64,000 bases of DNA. Source: JADLHS01 sp049840435 (lineage in GTDB: Bacteria; Verrucomicrobiota; Verrucomicrobiia; Limisphaerales; JADLHS01). A model generated the notes under the pieces. That model had not been told where the DNA came from. It was given only the letters and a program-made list of their open reading frames with translations, and ran no database searches. Shown piece after piece: positions 50,984 through 59,704 of this stretch; position 1 is the stretch's first letter; the number at the start of each line of letters is the position of its first letter. Made by a program: the position numbers and the translations under genes. The stretch spans positions 1 to 64,000 of the forward strand of contig JASGKY010000029.1 in assembly GCA_049840435.1 (NCBI GenBank). Direction: 5' to 3'.

Positions 50984-52313
50984 AGCGTCCGGTGTTGTGT
51001 TCCGGTTTGAAAAATTCGTGCAGCAGGCGGTCGATCTGGAGCAAGCCTTCGCGTGTGACGCCGATTTGATCGCCACCGTTGGTAAGGAAGCCCCAGTCCT
51101 TCAGCGTCGCGAGCGGTTTGGCGAATTGTTCGCGCGGGTCGGCGCCGAATTTGGCTTTGAACTTTTCCGCGCTGACTGTGCCGAGTTTGAGTTGTAAGAT
51201 GAACTCACGGATGTAGCGTTCGTCCGCTGATGGTGTGTAGGCGCGATAGACAGGGAGTTTGCCGGCGTTCACCGCGTCCACATAGGGCTGGAATTCGTGG
51301 TGATTCTGATAATGCACGCCGCTGAGATGACCGAAGCTCGCGACGCCAATAGACAAAATATCCACGCCGGTGAACAAGCCCTGACGATAGATGAACTTTA
51401 CCTTGGCCGGGTCGCGGACGACGGTCGTGCCGCTGGTGACGGTGTAGCCAACCTTCTCGAACTCACGATACGCGTAATCTACCCACGCGCGTTTCGTTTC
51501 CCAATCGGCGACGGGCGCAACGAGTTTGCCGGCGGCTTTCATCTCGCGGTAGATGCCGGTATTATACGGCACTTCCATCTGATAGATCGTGACGGAATCC
51601 GGCTGGAGCGCGACGGCTTTGGCGACGGTCTCGCGCCATTTCTCCTCTGTCTCCTCGACCATGCCGGCGATGAGATCAATGTTGATCTGCGGAAAACCGA
51701 TCTCGCGGGCAAACGCGTAGGCGCGGGCAATTTCCTTGGAGCGATGCGCGCGACCGTTGATCTCGAGCACGTGATCGTCGAAGTGCTCGATGCCGAGCGA
51801 AAGTCGCGTGACGCCGAGCTCGCGGATGGCTTGCAGCTTGTGATCTGTGAGCGTGCCGGGTTCGGCCTCGAATGTGACCTCCTCGACTTCATCCCACGGC
51901 AGCAGGCGTTTCATGCCGTCGGTGAGAAATTTCAACTGCTCGGGCGAGAGATAGCTCGGCGTGCCGCCGCCGAAATAGACGAACTTGGGTTTGCGTCTTT
52001 TAACGGCAGGTTTGCTCGCGTAAACGGATAGTTCTTTCAGCAACGCGTCGAGGTAGCCGCGAATCTCCGAGGAATCTTTGTCCGTATAGACTTTGAAATA
52101 GCAGAAATGACAGCGCTTGCGGCAGAACGGAATATGGACGTATTGACCGAGCGTGGCCCGTGATGAGCCGTGTTCGAGGGCGGTCTCAAACTGCGAGATG
52201 AACTCTGGCTTCCAGAACGCAAAGGGCGGATAGTTCGCGACGAAATAATTTCCCGCCGTAGTTTCGTGGCGCAAGGGCGGCGCAGGAGTTTTTGATTCAG
52301 CGGGCGGGTTCAT
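50976..52313 (-). CDS. Radical SAM enzyme, HemN/HemW-like
   Basis: YVHIPFCRKRCHFCYFKVYT carries the CxxxCxxC cluster of radical SAM enzymes. KFVYFGGGTPSYLSPEQL is the SAM-binding GGTP motif, and FEAEPGTLTDHKL, LSLGIEHFDDHVL and INIDLIAGMVEETEE follow as in HemN/HemW. The C-terminal domain (FILQLKLGTVSAEKFKAKFG) is the HemN-type wing. About 445 residues. True oxygen-independent coproporphyrinogen oxidases need further N-terminal residues, and HemW relatives act as haem chaperones, so the substrate is open. It is translationally coupled to the UbiC-like gene. Confidence 0.82.
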   Translation of the reverse strand: MNPPAESKTPAPPLRHETTAGNYFVANYPPFAFWKPEFISQFETALEHGSSRATLGQYVHIPFCRKRCHFCYFKVYTDKDSSEIRGYLDALLKELSVYASKPAVKRRKPKFVYFGGGTPSYLSPEQLKFLTDGMKRLLPWDEVEEVTFEAEPGTLTDHKLQAIRELGVTRLSLGIEHFDDHVLEINGRAHRSKEIARAYAFAREIGFPQINIDLIAGMVEETEEKWRETVAKAVALQPDSVTIYQMEVPYNTGIYREMKAAGKLVAPVADWETKRAWVDYAYREFEKVGYTVTSGTTVVRDPAKVKFIYRQGLFTGVDILSIGVASFGHLSGVHYQNHHEFQPYVDAVNAGKLPVYRAYTPSADERYIREFILQLKLGTVSAEKFKAKFGADPREQFAKPLATLKDWGFLTNGGDQIGVTREGLLQIDRLLHEFFKPEHNTGRYA

Positions 52314-52322
52314 GACGGATAT

Positions 52323-53873
52323 TTACTGACTCAAGAATTTTTCGATGTCGCGTTGCATTTTTTCCAGGTCAGGCCGGTTAACATACATCATGTGCCCGGA
52401 TTCATATTCGGCAAATTCAATGTTCTTTCGATATGGTTCTGCCAATTGCAAGTGATTCACGCTGTACTGGACGCCGTCGATTGGACAGGCCAGATCGCGT
52501 AATCCCCCCAGAACCAAGACGCGCAAGTGGGGGTTTTGATTCATGACAGAAGCGAGCCGGTCGGAAACCGTGGGCGGACTGTTGCGGGAGTCGTAGTTCC
52601 ACGGCTGCACGCCCGCGAGGATTTCATAGGGCAAATCGTTGTCGAATTTCAGTTCTTCGCGGACGTAAGAATTCATTGCAGCGGAGAACGGTCCGTACGT
52701 GGCGGCATACGAAGGATCAAACCCGGGATACAGCGAAGCCGCGTCGGCATCCCGTCCGGTGATGCGCGCATCATAACGGCCCAGAATCAAACCTTGATCC
52801 GCCAGCAGTTGTTTGCGGAAGAGGGTGGGGGAAATCTGAAGTTCATTGTCGGCGATCAGTTTTTCCGGCAATCCCGTGAGCCGGGCGAGTTTGGCTACGA
52901 TTTTGGCTCGTTCTGCGGCTGGGAGTGCGTGACCTTGGAGCAGGGCAGCCGGATATTCAACGCGGCAAAATTCCCGAGCTTCCGCCAGGGCCTTCGGCAA
53001 GTTCGCCTGCAGATCGGACGGCAATTTTTTGTGGAACTGTGCCGTGGCAGTGAAGGTGGGCAGAAACACCAAGGACGGTAAATCGTTCCCGCTGCCATCC
53101 CGTAACGTGGCAAAATCCAGCACGCCGGAGACCAAGAGCAGCCCGTTCAAATACATGCCGTAGCGGGAATGCAAATGCTCCGCCAAGCCAGCGGCGCGAA
53201 AGACGCCATAGCTTTCCCCGCAAAGGTATTTTGGTGAGAGCCAGCGATTGTGGCGGGTAGTCCAGAGTCGGATGAAATCGCCGACGGCTTCGACATCGCC
53301 CGATTGGCCGAAGAACTGGTCCGGCTTTTCGTCCTTGGCGGGGCGGCTGAAGCCGGTCGCTACTGGATCAATGAATACCAGGTCTGTGGCGTGGAGGATG
53401 GAATACTCATTGTCCACCAGTCCGAAGGGCGGCTTCGGCAAAGTGCCATCCGGATTCATGCTCACCCGCCGCGGGCCGAGTGCGCCCAGATGTAACCAGA
53501 CCGAGGATGAGCCGGGGCCGCCATTGAAGGAAAAGGTCAACGGACGTTTGGCCGCGTTCGTTTCTCCCTCCTTGGTGTAAGCGATGTAGAATACCGAAGC
53601 GCGGGGCGTGCCATCCGGCTTGAGCAACGGCAACATTCCAGTCTCGGTAATGTAGCGCACCATGCGACCGGCGATCTTCACTACGTTGGTGGTAAACACC
53701 GGTTTGGTTGTCGCGTCGGCAATAGTGGCGACGGTATTCTTGGCCTCCTCCTTTTTGTCGGGCTTGGCCGCGGTTGCCGGGTTCGGCTTCGATTCGGGCG
53801 ACTCGGATTTTGGCTGGTCGGCGGCGAAGGCCAGCGCGGTGCACAACAGGCTGATGGTCCACAGATGTCTCAT
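52323..53873 (-). CDS. Exported serine carboxypeptidase-like protein (S10)
   Basis: The start at 53873 (MRHLWTISLLCTALAFAADQ) follows an AAAGGA site and encodes a signal peptide, then a Lys/Glu/Pro-rich linker. Peptidase S10 features are FSFNGGPGSSSVWLHLG (oxyanion region), catalytic Ser in YLCGESYGVFRAAGLAE, Asp in LGGLRDLACPID and His in YESGHMMYV. About 516 residues, probably periplasmic or secreted. It would remove C-terminal residues from peptides at acidic pH. It follows the GT4 gene by 49 bp and precedes the radical SAM gene by 9 bp. Confidence 0.88.
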   Translation of the reverse strand: MRHLWTISLLCTALAFAADQPKSESPESKPNPATAAKPDKKEEAKNTVATIADATTKPVFTTNVVKIAGRMVRYITETGMLPLLKPDGTPRASVFYIAYTKEGETNAAKRPLTFSFNGGPGSSSVWLHLGALGPRRVSMNPDGTLPKPPFGLVDNEYSILHATDLVFIDPVATGFSRPAKDEKPDQFFGQSGDVEAVGDFIRLWTTRHNRWLSPKYLCGESYGVFRAAGLAEHLHSRYGMYLNGLLLVSGVLDFATLRDGSGNDLPSLVFLPTFTATAQFHKKLPSDLQANLPKALAEAREFCRVEYPAALLQGHALPAAERAKIVAKLARLTGLPEKLIADNELQISPTLFRKQLLADQGLILGRYDARITGRDADAASLYPGFDPSYAATYGPFSAAMNSYVREELKFDNDLPYEILAGVQPWNYDSRNSPPTVSDRLASVMNQNPHLRVLVLGGLRDLACPIDGVQYSVNHLQLAEPYRKNIEFAEYESGHMMYVNRPDLEKMQRDIEKFLSQ

Positions 53874-53922
53874 TAATGATCCTTTGAAATGATTTGGGCC
53901 GGTAGCGAACGGGAGTGCAAGC

Positions 53923-55212
53923 CTAAATCCCCTCACCGAACAGATTGGCCAGGCGCGCGGCGAGTTTGCGACGGGCGACGGAATAGGAAAAATACTTCAC
54001 GCACAGATCGTAATTGGTTTTGGCCCACTCGGCGCGGAGCGCGGCATTTTGTAACACTTCGCGGGTTTGTTCGACGACTTCGCGGGTGACGAGCTGTGAC
54101 ATTTCAATGGTCTTGAAACCCAGCGGATCGATATCGCGCGCATACACGGCATAACTGTTCACGACGACCGGTTTTCCGAAATAAACCGCTTCAAGGAAAG
54201 CATTGCCGAAACCTTCGTAGTGACTGGGGTACGTGACGAGATCGGCATGCGGATAAATGTCGAAGAGGGTGTAAATCTTCTTTCCGTCTGCCGTGAGGCC
54301 GCGCGTTTCGCCGACGCGCTCGGCGATGAAACGCACGTCAATCTTCGCGTCGTCAATGCGATCACGGAGCATCTGCATGTAGGCGCTGCCTTCGTCGCCG
54401 GCAGGATGCGAGATGACGAGCTTGGCGCGCGGATCGCTAAGGCGGCGGACGAGTTCGATGGCGTGCTCGATGCCTTTTCTGGCCACAACGCGAGTGGGCT
54501 GCAGGATGAACCAGTCAAGATCAGTCAGTCCGATTTCCTGGCGGACATCCCGGTTGTAATCGTCGATGGCTGGCGCGGGTGTCTCGAAGTCGAGGATGTT
54601 GGGGATGACCGAGGATGAAAGGCTGCAGCGCCGGGCGAGTTCCTTTTGGGCCATCGAATTGATGACGACGTGCTGGACACCGGGCATTGCGCCGGGAAAC
54701 GCCGCGCGGAGATAGTCATTCGCCGCACTGACAACAAAGCGTTCCCGCTCCCATGCGAAGTCGTGATGATGCGCGATGGTGGGCAAGCCGGTCTCCCCGA
54801 TGAACTCCGTCATCGCGAGACCGAACGGCACGTGCATCGGGATCGCCAGGATGTTTTGGGGAATCAACACCTCGACTTTGAACTTCTCGACGAAGCGATA
54901 GAGTTCATCCTTCAAAACTTCCTTGAGCGCCTGGATTTCGTTCGTGGTTGTGCGGGAACGCGTGGTGATGCCAAAGAGTTTGGTTTGCAGCGCGGCGACG
55001 CGCGGATGATTGAAAAAAGCGAGTGGTGCTTCGTAACTGGCGTCCGGTGGTGCGTCGAGCAGCCCGGCCATCCAGAAACTATCGTGCCCCATGCCTTTCA
55101 GGATATGCGCCCATTTGCGGGCTTCGAGGGTGACGCCGTCAGTGCCATGAAACCGGGTGGAGACAAAACCAATGCGCTTGGGGGGTGTCTGGGTGAGGAA
55201 TGATTGACTCAT
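53923..55212 (-). CDS. Glycosyltransferase family 4
   Basis: Start at 55212 (MSQSFLTQTPPKRIGFVSTR). GT-B fold: N-terminal domain with FHGTDGVTLEARKWAHILKG, then the C-terminal donor domain with VIPNILDFETP, ILQPTRVVARKGIEHAIELV and the nucleotide-sugar motif ADLVTYPSHYEGFGNAFLEA (E-x7-E-like). About 429 residues, soluble, no signal. The donor and acceptor are not evident. It belongs to the same region as the GT4 and GpgS-like genes at 58061-60919, so a part in the same solute or glycoconjugate pathway is possible. Confidence 0.85.
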   Translation of the reverse strand: MSQSFLTQTPPKRIGFVSTRFHGTDGVTLEARKWAHILKGMGHDSFWMAGLLDAPPDASYEAPLAFFNHPRVAALQTKLFGITTRSRTTTNEIQALKEVLKDELYRFVEKFKVEVLIPQNILAIPMHVPFGLAMTEFIGETGLPTIAHHHDFAWERERFVVSAANDYLRAAFPGAMPGVQHVVINSMAQKELARRCSLSSSVIPNILDFETPAPAIDDYNRDVRQEIGLTDLDWFILQPTRVVARKGIEHAIELVRRLSDPRAKLVISHPAGDEGSAYMQMLRDRIDDAKIDVRFIAERVGETRGLTADGKKIYTLFDIYPHADLVTYPSHYEGFGNAFLEAVYFGKPVVVNSYAVYARDIDPLGFKTIEMSQLVTREVVEQTREVLQNAALRAEWAKTNYDLCVKYFSYSVARRKLAARLANLFGEGI

Positions 55213-55307
55213 GGCAAAACCAGTATAGCGGCAAGGGCTGCAGTTTTCAGTATTCGAATCTACCGGTGACCACTGCGAGGTTAATGCTTGAGGGACAATT
55301 TTTCGGC

Positions 55308-55529
55308 TCAGGCAACTGGTGCGCCGCTTTTTTTGCGGCGTGGTTTGGGGGCTTCTAAAGCCGGCGCGGATGGGATGGCGGCGGGAGACGCGCTGGCATT
55401 GGCGCGGAGTTGACGCTCGGCGGCGTACCAGAATTCCTGGTCGCGCCCCGCGGGATGCCCGGCTTTTTCCCACAATTGATAGGCGCATTCGGCGATGGCG
55501 CCGGGAGTTGGGGAGGAGGTGGTGTTCAT
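55308..55529 (-). CDS. DUF2934 protein (73 aa)
   Basis: The core AYQLWEKAGHPAGRDQEFWY is the DUF2934 signature, followed by AAERQLRANASASPAAIPSA and a basic C-terminus (PRRKKSGAPVA). Small, soluble, function unknown in the family. Members often lie near glycan or trehalose/glycogen genes, which fits the sugar phosphorylase gene facing away from it 152 bp to the right. Confidence 0.75.
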   Translation of the reverse strand: MNTTSSPTPGAIAECAYQLWEKAGHPAGRDQEFWYAAERQLRANASASPAAIPSAPALEAPKPRRKKSGAPVA

Positions 55530-55680
55530 GGTGGTTCAATTCATGTTTAACCGGACCGTTGCACTACAATTCACCAGTGTCGTCTGGATTTGGCAATAAA
55601 GCTTTTATTTCCCAGGACAGTTTAGTTTCAAACCGGGCTTTCGCCGCCAGGCATTTTCTGTTTCTTTTGGACGAGGCATG

Positions 55681-57343
55681 ATGAATCCGAAGATCAGCAC
55701 AATTCTTTCGGGGCTTTATGGGGCTGCGGCGGCAAACCGGCTCGCGGTTGGAATCCAGCAGCAAAGCGAGGTGTTGCGCCAGCAGTTGCCGGCTCGAGTG
55801 GGTGTCGAATTATCCGAGCGCGACGTGTTGCTCATCACGTATGCCGATCAACTGCAGGCGGCAGGCCAGACACCGCTCATTACATTGGCTGACTTTGCCG
55901 GCGCTTGGTTGGTAGGTGTTGTCAGCGGCGTCCATCTGTTGCCGTTCTATCCGTGGTCATCAGATGATGGGTTTTCCGTAAAAGATTTCTTTGCCGTGGA
56001 CACCGCGTTCGGCGACTGGGCCGACATCGAGCGTTTTCGACCGAAGTTCGATCTGATGTTCGACGCAGTGTTCAACCACATGTCGGCGCAGGGAGAGTGG
56101 TTTCAAAAGTTTTTGGCAGATGAACCAGAATTCCGTGATTACTTCGTGACGGTGACTGGGAAGCCTGATCTATCTCAAGTGGTGCGGCCGCGTGCATTGC
56201 CGTTGCTGACGGAGTTCCAAACCGCGCGCGGGCCGGAGCAGGTTTGGACCACTTTCAGCGCGGATCAGGTGGATTTGAACTTCAAGAATCCCGCTGTGTT
56301 ACTGGCCACGCTGCGGGCATTGCTGTTTTACGTGCAGCACGGCGCGAAGTTCATCCGGCTCGATGCCATCGCGTATTTGTGGAAGGAGATCGGCACGAAC
56401 TGCATTCATCTGCCACAGACGCATCAAGTGATCCAACTCTGGCGCGCGGTGCTGGATGAAGTCGCCCCCGGCGTGCGCCTGATCACCGAGACGAACGTCC
56501 CGCATCCCGACAATATCTCCTACTTCGGCGATGGCACGAACGAGGCGCAACTCGTGTATAATTTCGCTCTGCCGCCGCTGGTGCTGCATTCCATCGCCAC
56601 GGGTAATGCTGAGAAACTCACGCGTTGGGCCGCGACGCTGGCCACCCCATCGCCGCAGACGACCTTCTTTAACTTTCTCGCCTCGCACGATGGCATCGGG
56701 ATGAATCCGGCACGTGGCATTCTGAGTCAGGCGGAGATTGATGCTTTGGTGGCGCGAGCGACGGCGCATGGCGGGTTTGTCTGGTCACAAGCACAATTCC
56801 GATGGCTCGAAGAGCCCCTACGAATTGAACATCACCTATTTCGATGCGCTCTCGAATCCGGCGGCGGGCGAATCCGAGGACCTTCAGATCAAACGCTTTC
56901 TTGTGGCGCATGCGATCCAATTTGCGCTTGCGGGCGTGCCGGGAATTTATTTCCACTCGTTGTTCGGGTCGCGCAACGACCGGGCTGGTGCGGAATCTAG
57001 CGGAATACATCGGCGCATCAACCGCCAGAAGTTTGTTCGTGCGGAACTGGAGTCGGAACTGAATAATCCGGACTCGTTGCGCACGCGGGTTTTTGCCGGG
57101 CTTTCAAAACTCCTTGCGGCGCGGCGGGCCAGTGCGGCGTTTGCGCCGGGTGCGGCGCAACAAGTGTTGCCGCTTGATCCGCGGATTTTTGCATTGGTGC
57201 GCGGGGTGCAGACTGATGGCGGGCAGATGCTGTGTCTGCACAACGTGGCCGCTGAAAGCGTGACGGTGCCTGCGATTCCGGGGCCTGCGGGAGGCGTGAC
57301 TTTGCAGCCGTATGAAGTGCGCTGGGAAAAATTTCCCGGTTAA
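55681..57343 (+). CDS. GH13_18 sugar phosphorylase, probably glucosylglycerate phosphorylase (frameshifted)
   Basis: ATG 55681 is preferred to 55678 because GAGG at 55673-55676 is then better spaced. Sucrose-phosphorylase-type features are GVHLLPFYPWSSDDGFSVKD, FDLMFDAVFNHMSAQGEW, nucleophile Asp in FIRLDAIAYLWKE, acid/base Glu in RLITETNVPHP and FNFLASHDGIGMNPARG. Near 56785 the frame moves by one, and conserved sequence resumes (KSPYELNITYFDALSNP; FALAGVPGIYFHSLFGSRND) to 57343. About 554 residues. The neighbouring GpgS-like synthase makes glucosylglycerate phosphorylase the likeliest activity; sucrose or glucosylglycerol phosphorylase remain possible. Confidence 0.82.
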
Positions 57344-58064
57344 ATCGGAGTGGACCAGGAACTCGCGGAGTTTTTCCGGTGGGCCGGATTTCTTCTCCGG
57401 GCTGGAAGCGTGCAGATGCCATGTATGAAAACCCTGGGTTTGGGCCGGGGCGATGTCGTTGTCGAGGCGGTCGCCGACGACAAGGGTTTCGTTCGGGTTG
57501 AGCTGCCGGGCTTCGAGGCGGGCCCCGCAGGATCTGGAAGATGTGCGGGTCCGGTTTGCTGAACCCGTGTTGAAAGGACCAGACGCTTAGATAGGGCGTG
57601 AAAATACTCAGGCTCAAGCCTTCTGGTTTCAGCAACTTCTCCAATTCCACCAAAGTGTAAGCCTGAGCATTCGACGCGATGCCGAGAGTGCAACGTTTGT
57701 CCACCAACCAGCGCAACGCCGTGGCTATGCCGGGCATCAGCGCGAGGGAACGGCCGATCTGCATCTGGCGGTAGATGAAATCACTTTGGACTTCCAGCTT
57801 GAGCTTGGTGAAGCCGGGCAGCACTTCGGCCACGATGGAAGGCCACACGATTTCGGGTTTGAGAATCCCCCGCGCGTGGGCTGCCTTATGGCGGAGCATG
57901 ATGGCGCGGTTGCAGGCGACTGAGAAATTCAGCCGGGACAGCGGTGGAGACTTTTGAAACGTCTCTTGAAACAGCTCTTGCCATAACTCGTCGGCGTTTG
58001 CCGGCGGCGGGCTGACCTGCATCAAGGTGCCATACACATCGAAGATGACTGCGCGGATTTTCAT
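57340..58064 (-). CDS. HAD-family phosphatase (frameshifted C-terminus)
   Basis: MKIRAVIFDVYGTLMQ holds the nucleophile DxYGT motif of HAD hydrolases. A helical cap follows, then LGIASNAQAYTLVELEKLL (motif II) and FSKPDPHIFQILR (motif III Lys). At a GGGG run near 57525 the frame shifts, and motif IV LVVGDRLDNDIAPAQTQGF lies in the next frame. The 3' end is uncertain and meets the convergent phosphorylase gene. Its ATG overlaps the GT4 stop (58061-58064). By context it may dephosphorylate glucosyl-3-phosphoglycerate, but HAD specificity cannot be read from sequence. Confidence 0.75.
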
Positions 58065-59620
58065 GACGCCGCGGCCCATAAAAGCGGATACAGATTGGCG
58101 GCGCAAAGTTTTTCTCCCACCAATTCGGTTTGGATGTGCAACGGCGTCTGCGCGGGAGTAGGGCGAGGCGTCGCCTGGACGAGGCGCACAAAAGTTTTGG
58201 CATACGTCGCGCCACTCAGCCAATTGTCTGCCGTTGCCGGCCAGGGGGTGACGCGCAGTTTTCCCGTCGCAGCACGCTTTTGCCAGTCGTGTAAAAACGG
58301 ATTCAGCGGGGCGCACCGTTCCCACGACAAGGCGCGCGGTTGGGCGAGCACTTCGAGCTGCGCGGTGAGGGTCAGGCGGCTGAACGGAACTGAGGCCGGT
58401 TCGGTTGACTCCAAAACAATCGGGGTGGCGACGGATTTGCGAAGTGTTGTCGGTAATTGCTGACGCCAGCGGGTGAACATTTTTTGCTGCCGTGCGCGTT
58501 CAGCTTTCCAATCGAACAGATCCGTGGCGATGCGGATTTCGTCGTAGGTTTGTGGCAGCCGGAAGCCAAAACGGCGCAGATCGGGCGCGACATTGGGAAG
58601 ATTGCGGGCGATAAGCGGGCGGCGGGCGGCGGCGGCTTCGAGATACGGCAAACCAAAACCTTCCTGGAGCGAGGTGAGCAGCACCGTTTCGCTGGCGGCC
58701 ATGAGTTCCGCCACGCTAGGCCTGCTGGTCTCGTCGCCTTGCAGGACGCCTAGGCGCAGGCGGTAGTGATGTTGATGGGCAGTGCGTTCGAGTTTCTGAA
58801 AATAGGGCAGTTCGTCGGCGGAGCTCGCGCTGCCAGTAGTGATGAGCCAGGCCTCCGGGCGTAGCCAATGCGTCAGCAGCAGTGCTTCGGCGACATTCTT
58901 TCGTCGCAATAAACGACAGGGCAGAATCCACACCGGCGCGTCGTGCTCGCGCAAGGTGCGCTCCAACCATTGGTGTGCGGCGCGCACGGCGGCAGGACGG
59001 GGTGGTCGCTGGCGCGGCACGGGATTGGGCAATAACGCGGCGACTGGGCCGAAATATTTTTGGAATACGGAGGCGTCCTCCGAGTTGATCCCGGCGTGGC
59101 GAAGGTCGGGGTGCGCGGGGAAGGTGGTGTTCGCCACGTCGGTGAGGTTGCGGAAGCCGGAGCAACGGATTTCCGGCCAGCGGCGCCAGCGGTTGTCAAA
59201 CCACAGATCATGGTGATGCGAAACCAGCGTGATGCCGCGGGCCGCGCAGGTGCGGGCGAGTTCCTGCGACAGCAATAGATTGCGACCGATGGCCAGATTG
59301 TGCGCCCAGACGAGGTGTTTGGCGTGTTCAGAGCCGGTGAACAGTTTCTCCAATGCCAGGCGCAGGCGTTGCCGAATTTTTTGCGGCGCGATTTTTTGCT
59401 CCGAGAAATAATTGAACGCCTTTTCCACGTGAACTTGAAGGCGGGCTGGAGAAATAAGTTCGGCAAATTGACGCAGCCATTTTTCGTCACCCGCTTCACC
59501 GCACGCGAGCGTGACGGTTGTCACGTCCCGGAGTTCCCGCAACAGATGCGGCGTGGCAAGTTCGATGACCCGCCGGATGCCGCCGGGACGTAGATGATAG
59601 TGGACAATGACCAGATTCAT
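58061..59620 (-). CDS. GT4-like glycosyltransferase in the glucosylglycerate cluster
   Basis: Start at 59620 (MNLVIVHYHLRPGGIRRVIE, the Gly-rich N-terminal loop of GT4 enzymes). The C-terminal half has ILPCRLLRRKNVAEALLLTH and the donor motif SLQEGFGLPYLEAAAARRPL. About 519 residues, with a 100-residue C-terminal extension beyond the usual GT-B fold. Coupled to the HAD gene by ATGA and divergent from the GpgS-like gene with 84 bp between starts. It could extend glucosylglycerate (as mannosylglucosylglycerate synthases do elsewhere) or act in another glycan route. Confidence 0.8.
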   Translation of the reverse strand: MNLVIVHYHLRPGGIRRVIELATPHLLRELRDVTTVTLACGEAGDEKWLRQFAELISPARLQVHVEKAFNYFSEQKIAPQKIRQRLRLALEKLFTGSEHAKHLVWAHNLAIGRNLLLSQELARTCAARGITLVSHHHDLWFDNRWRRWPEIRCSGFRNLTDVANTTFPAHPDLRHAGINSEDASVFQKYFGPVAALLPNPVPRQRPPRPAAVRAAHQWLERTLREHDAPVWILPCRLLRRKNVAEALLLTHWLRPEAWLITTGSASSADELPYFQKLERTAHQHHYRLRLGVLQGDETSRPSVAELMAASETVLLTSLQEGFGLPYLEAAAARRPLIARNLPNVAPDLRRFGFRLPQTYDEIRIATDLFDWKAERARQQKMFTRWRQQLPTTLRKSVATPIVLESTEPASVPFSRLTLTAQLEVLAQPRALSWERCAPLNPFLHDWQKRAATGKLRVTPWPATADNWLSGATYAKTFVRLVQATPRPTPAQTPLHIQTELVGEKLCAANLYPLLWAAAS

Positions 59621-59628
59621 GATCGGTC

Positions 59629-59653
59629 GCGGCAAAAATTATTGCCGCTTTTT
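59629..59653 (+). terminator. Terminator-like hairpin in the leader of the GpgS-like gene
   Basis: GCGGCAA-AAATTA-TTGCCGC (59629-59648) followed by TTTTT, in plus orientation, 52 bp before the ATG at 59705 and just outside the divergent ATG at 59620. Such a hairpin inside a divergent promoter spacer could act as an attenuator. Confidence 0.55.
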
Positions 59654-59704
59654 AAAATCGGAACTTGTCACACTCATGCGCGGCGGGCGATAACTTTCAT
59701 CGCT

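Noticed and set aside
55251..55300. TTCGAATC-like string as a tRNA T-arm
   Set aside because: No acceptor or anticodon arms could be drawn around it.
57018..57339. HAD gene extending to 57018
   Set aside because: This is out-of-frame read-through past the frameshift into the convergent phosphorylase gene; the translation is low-complexity.
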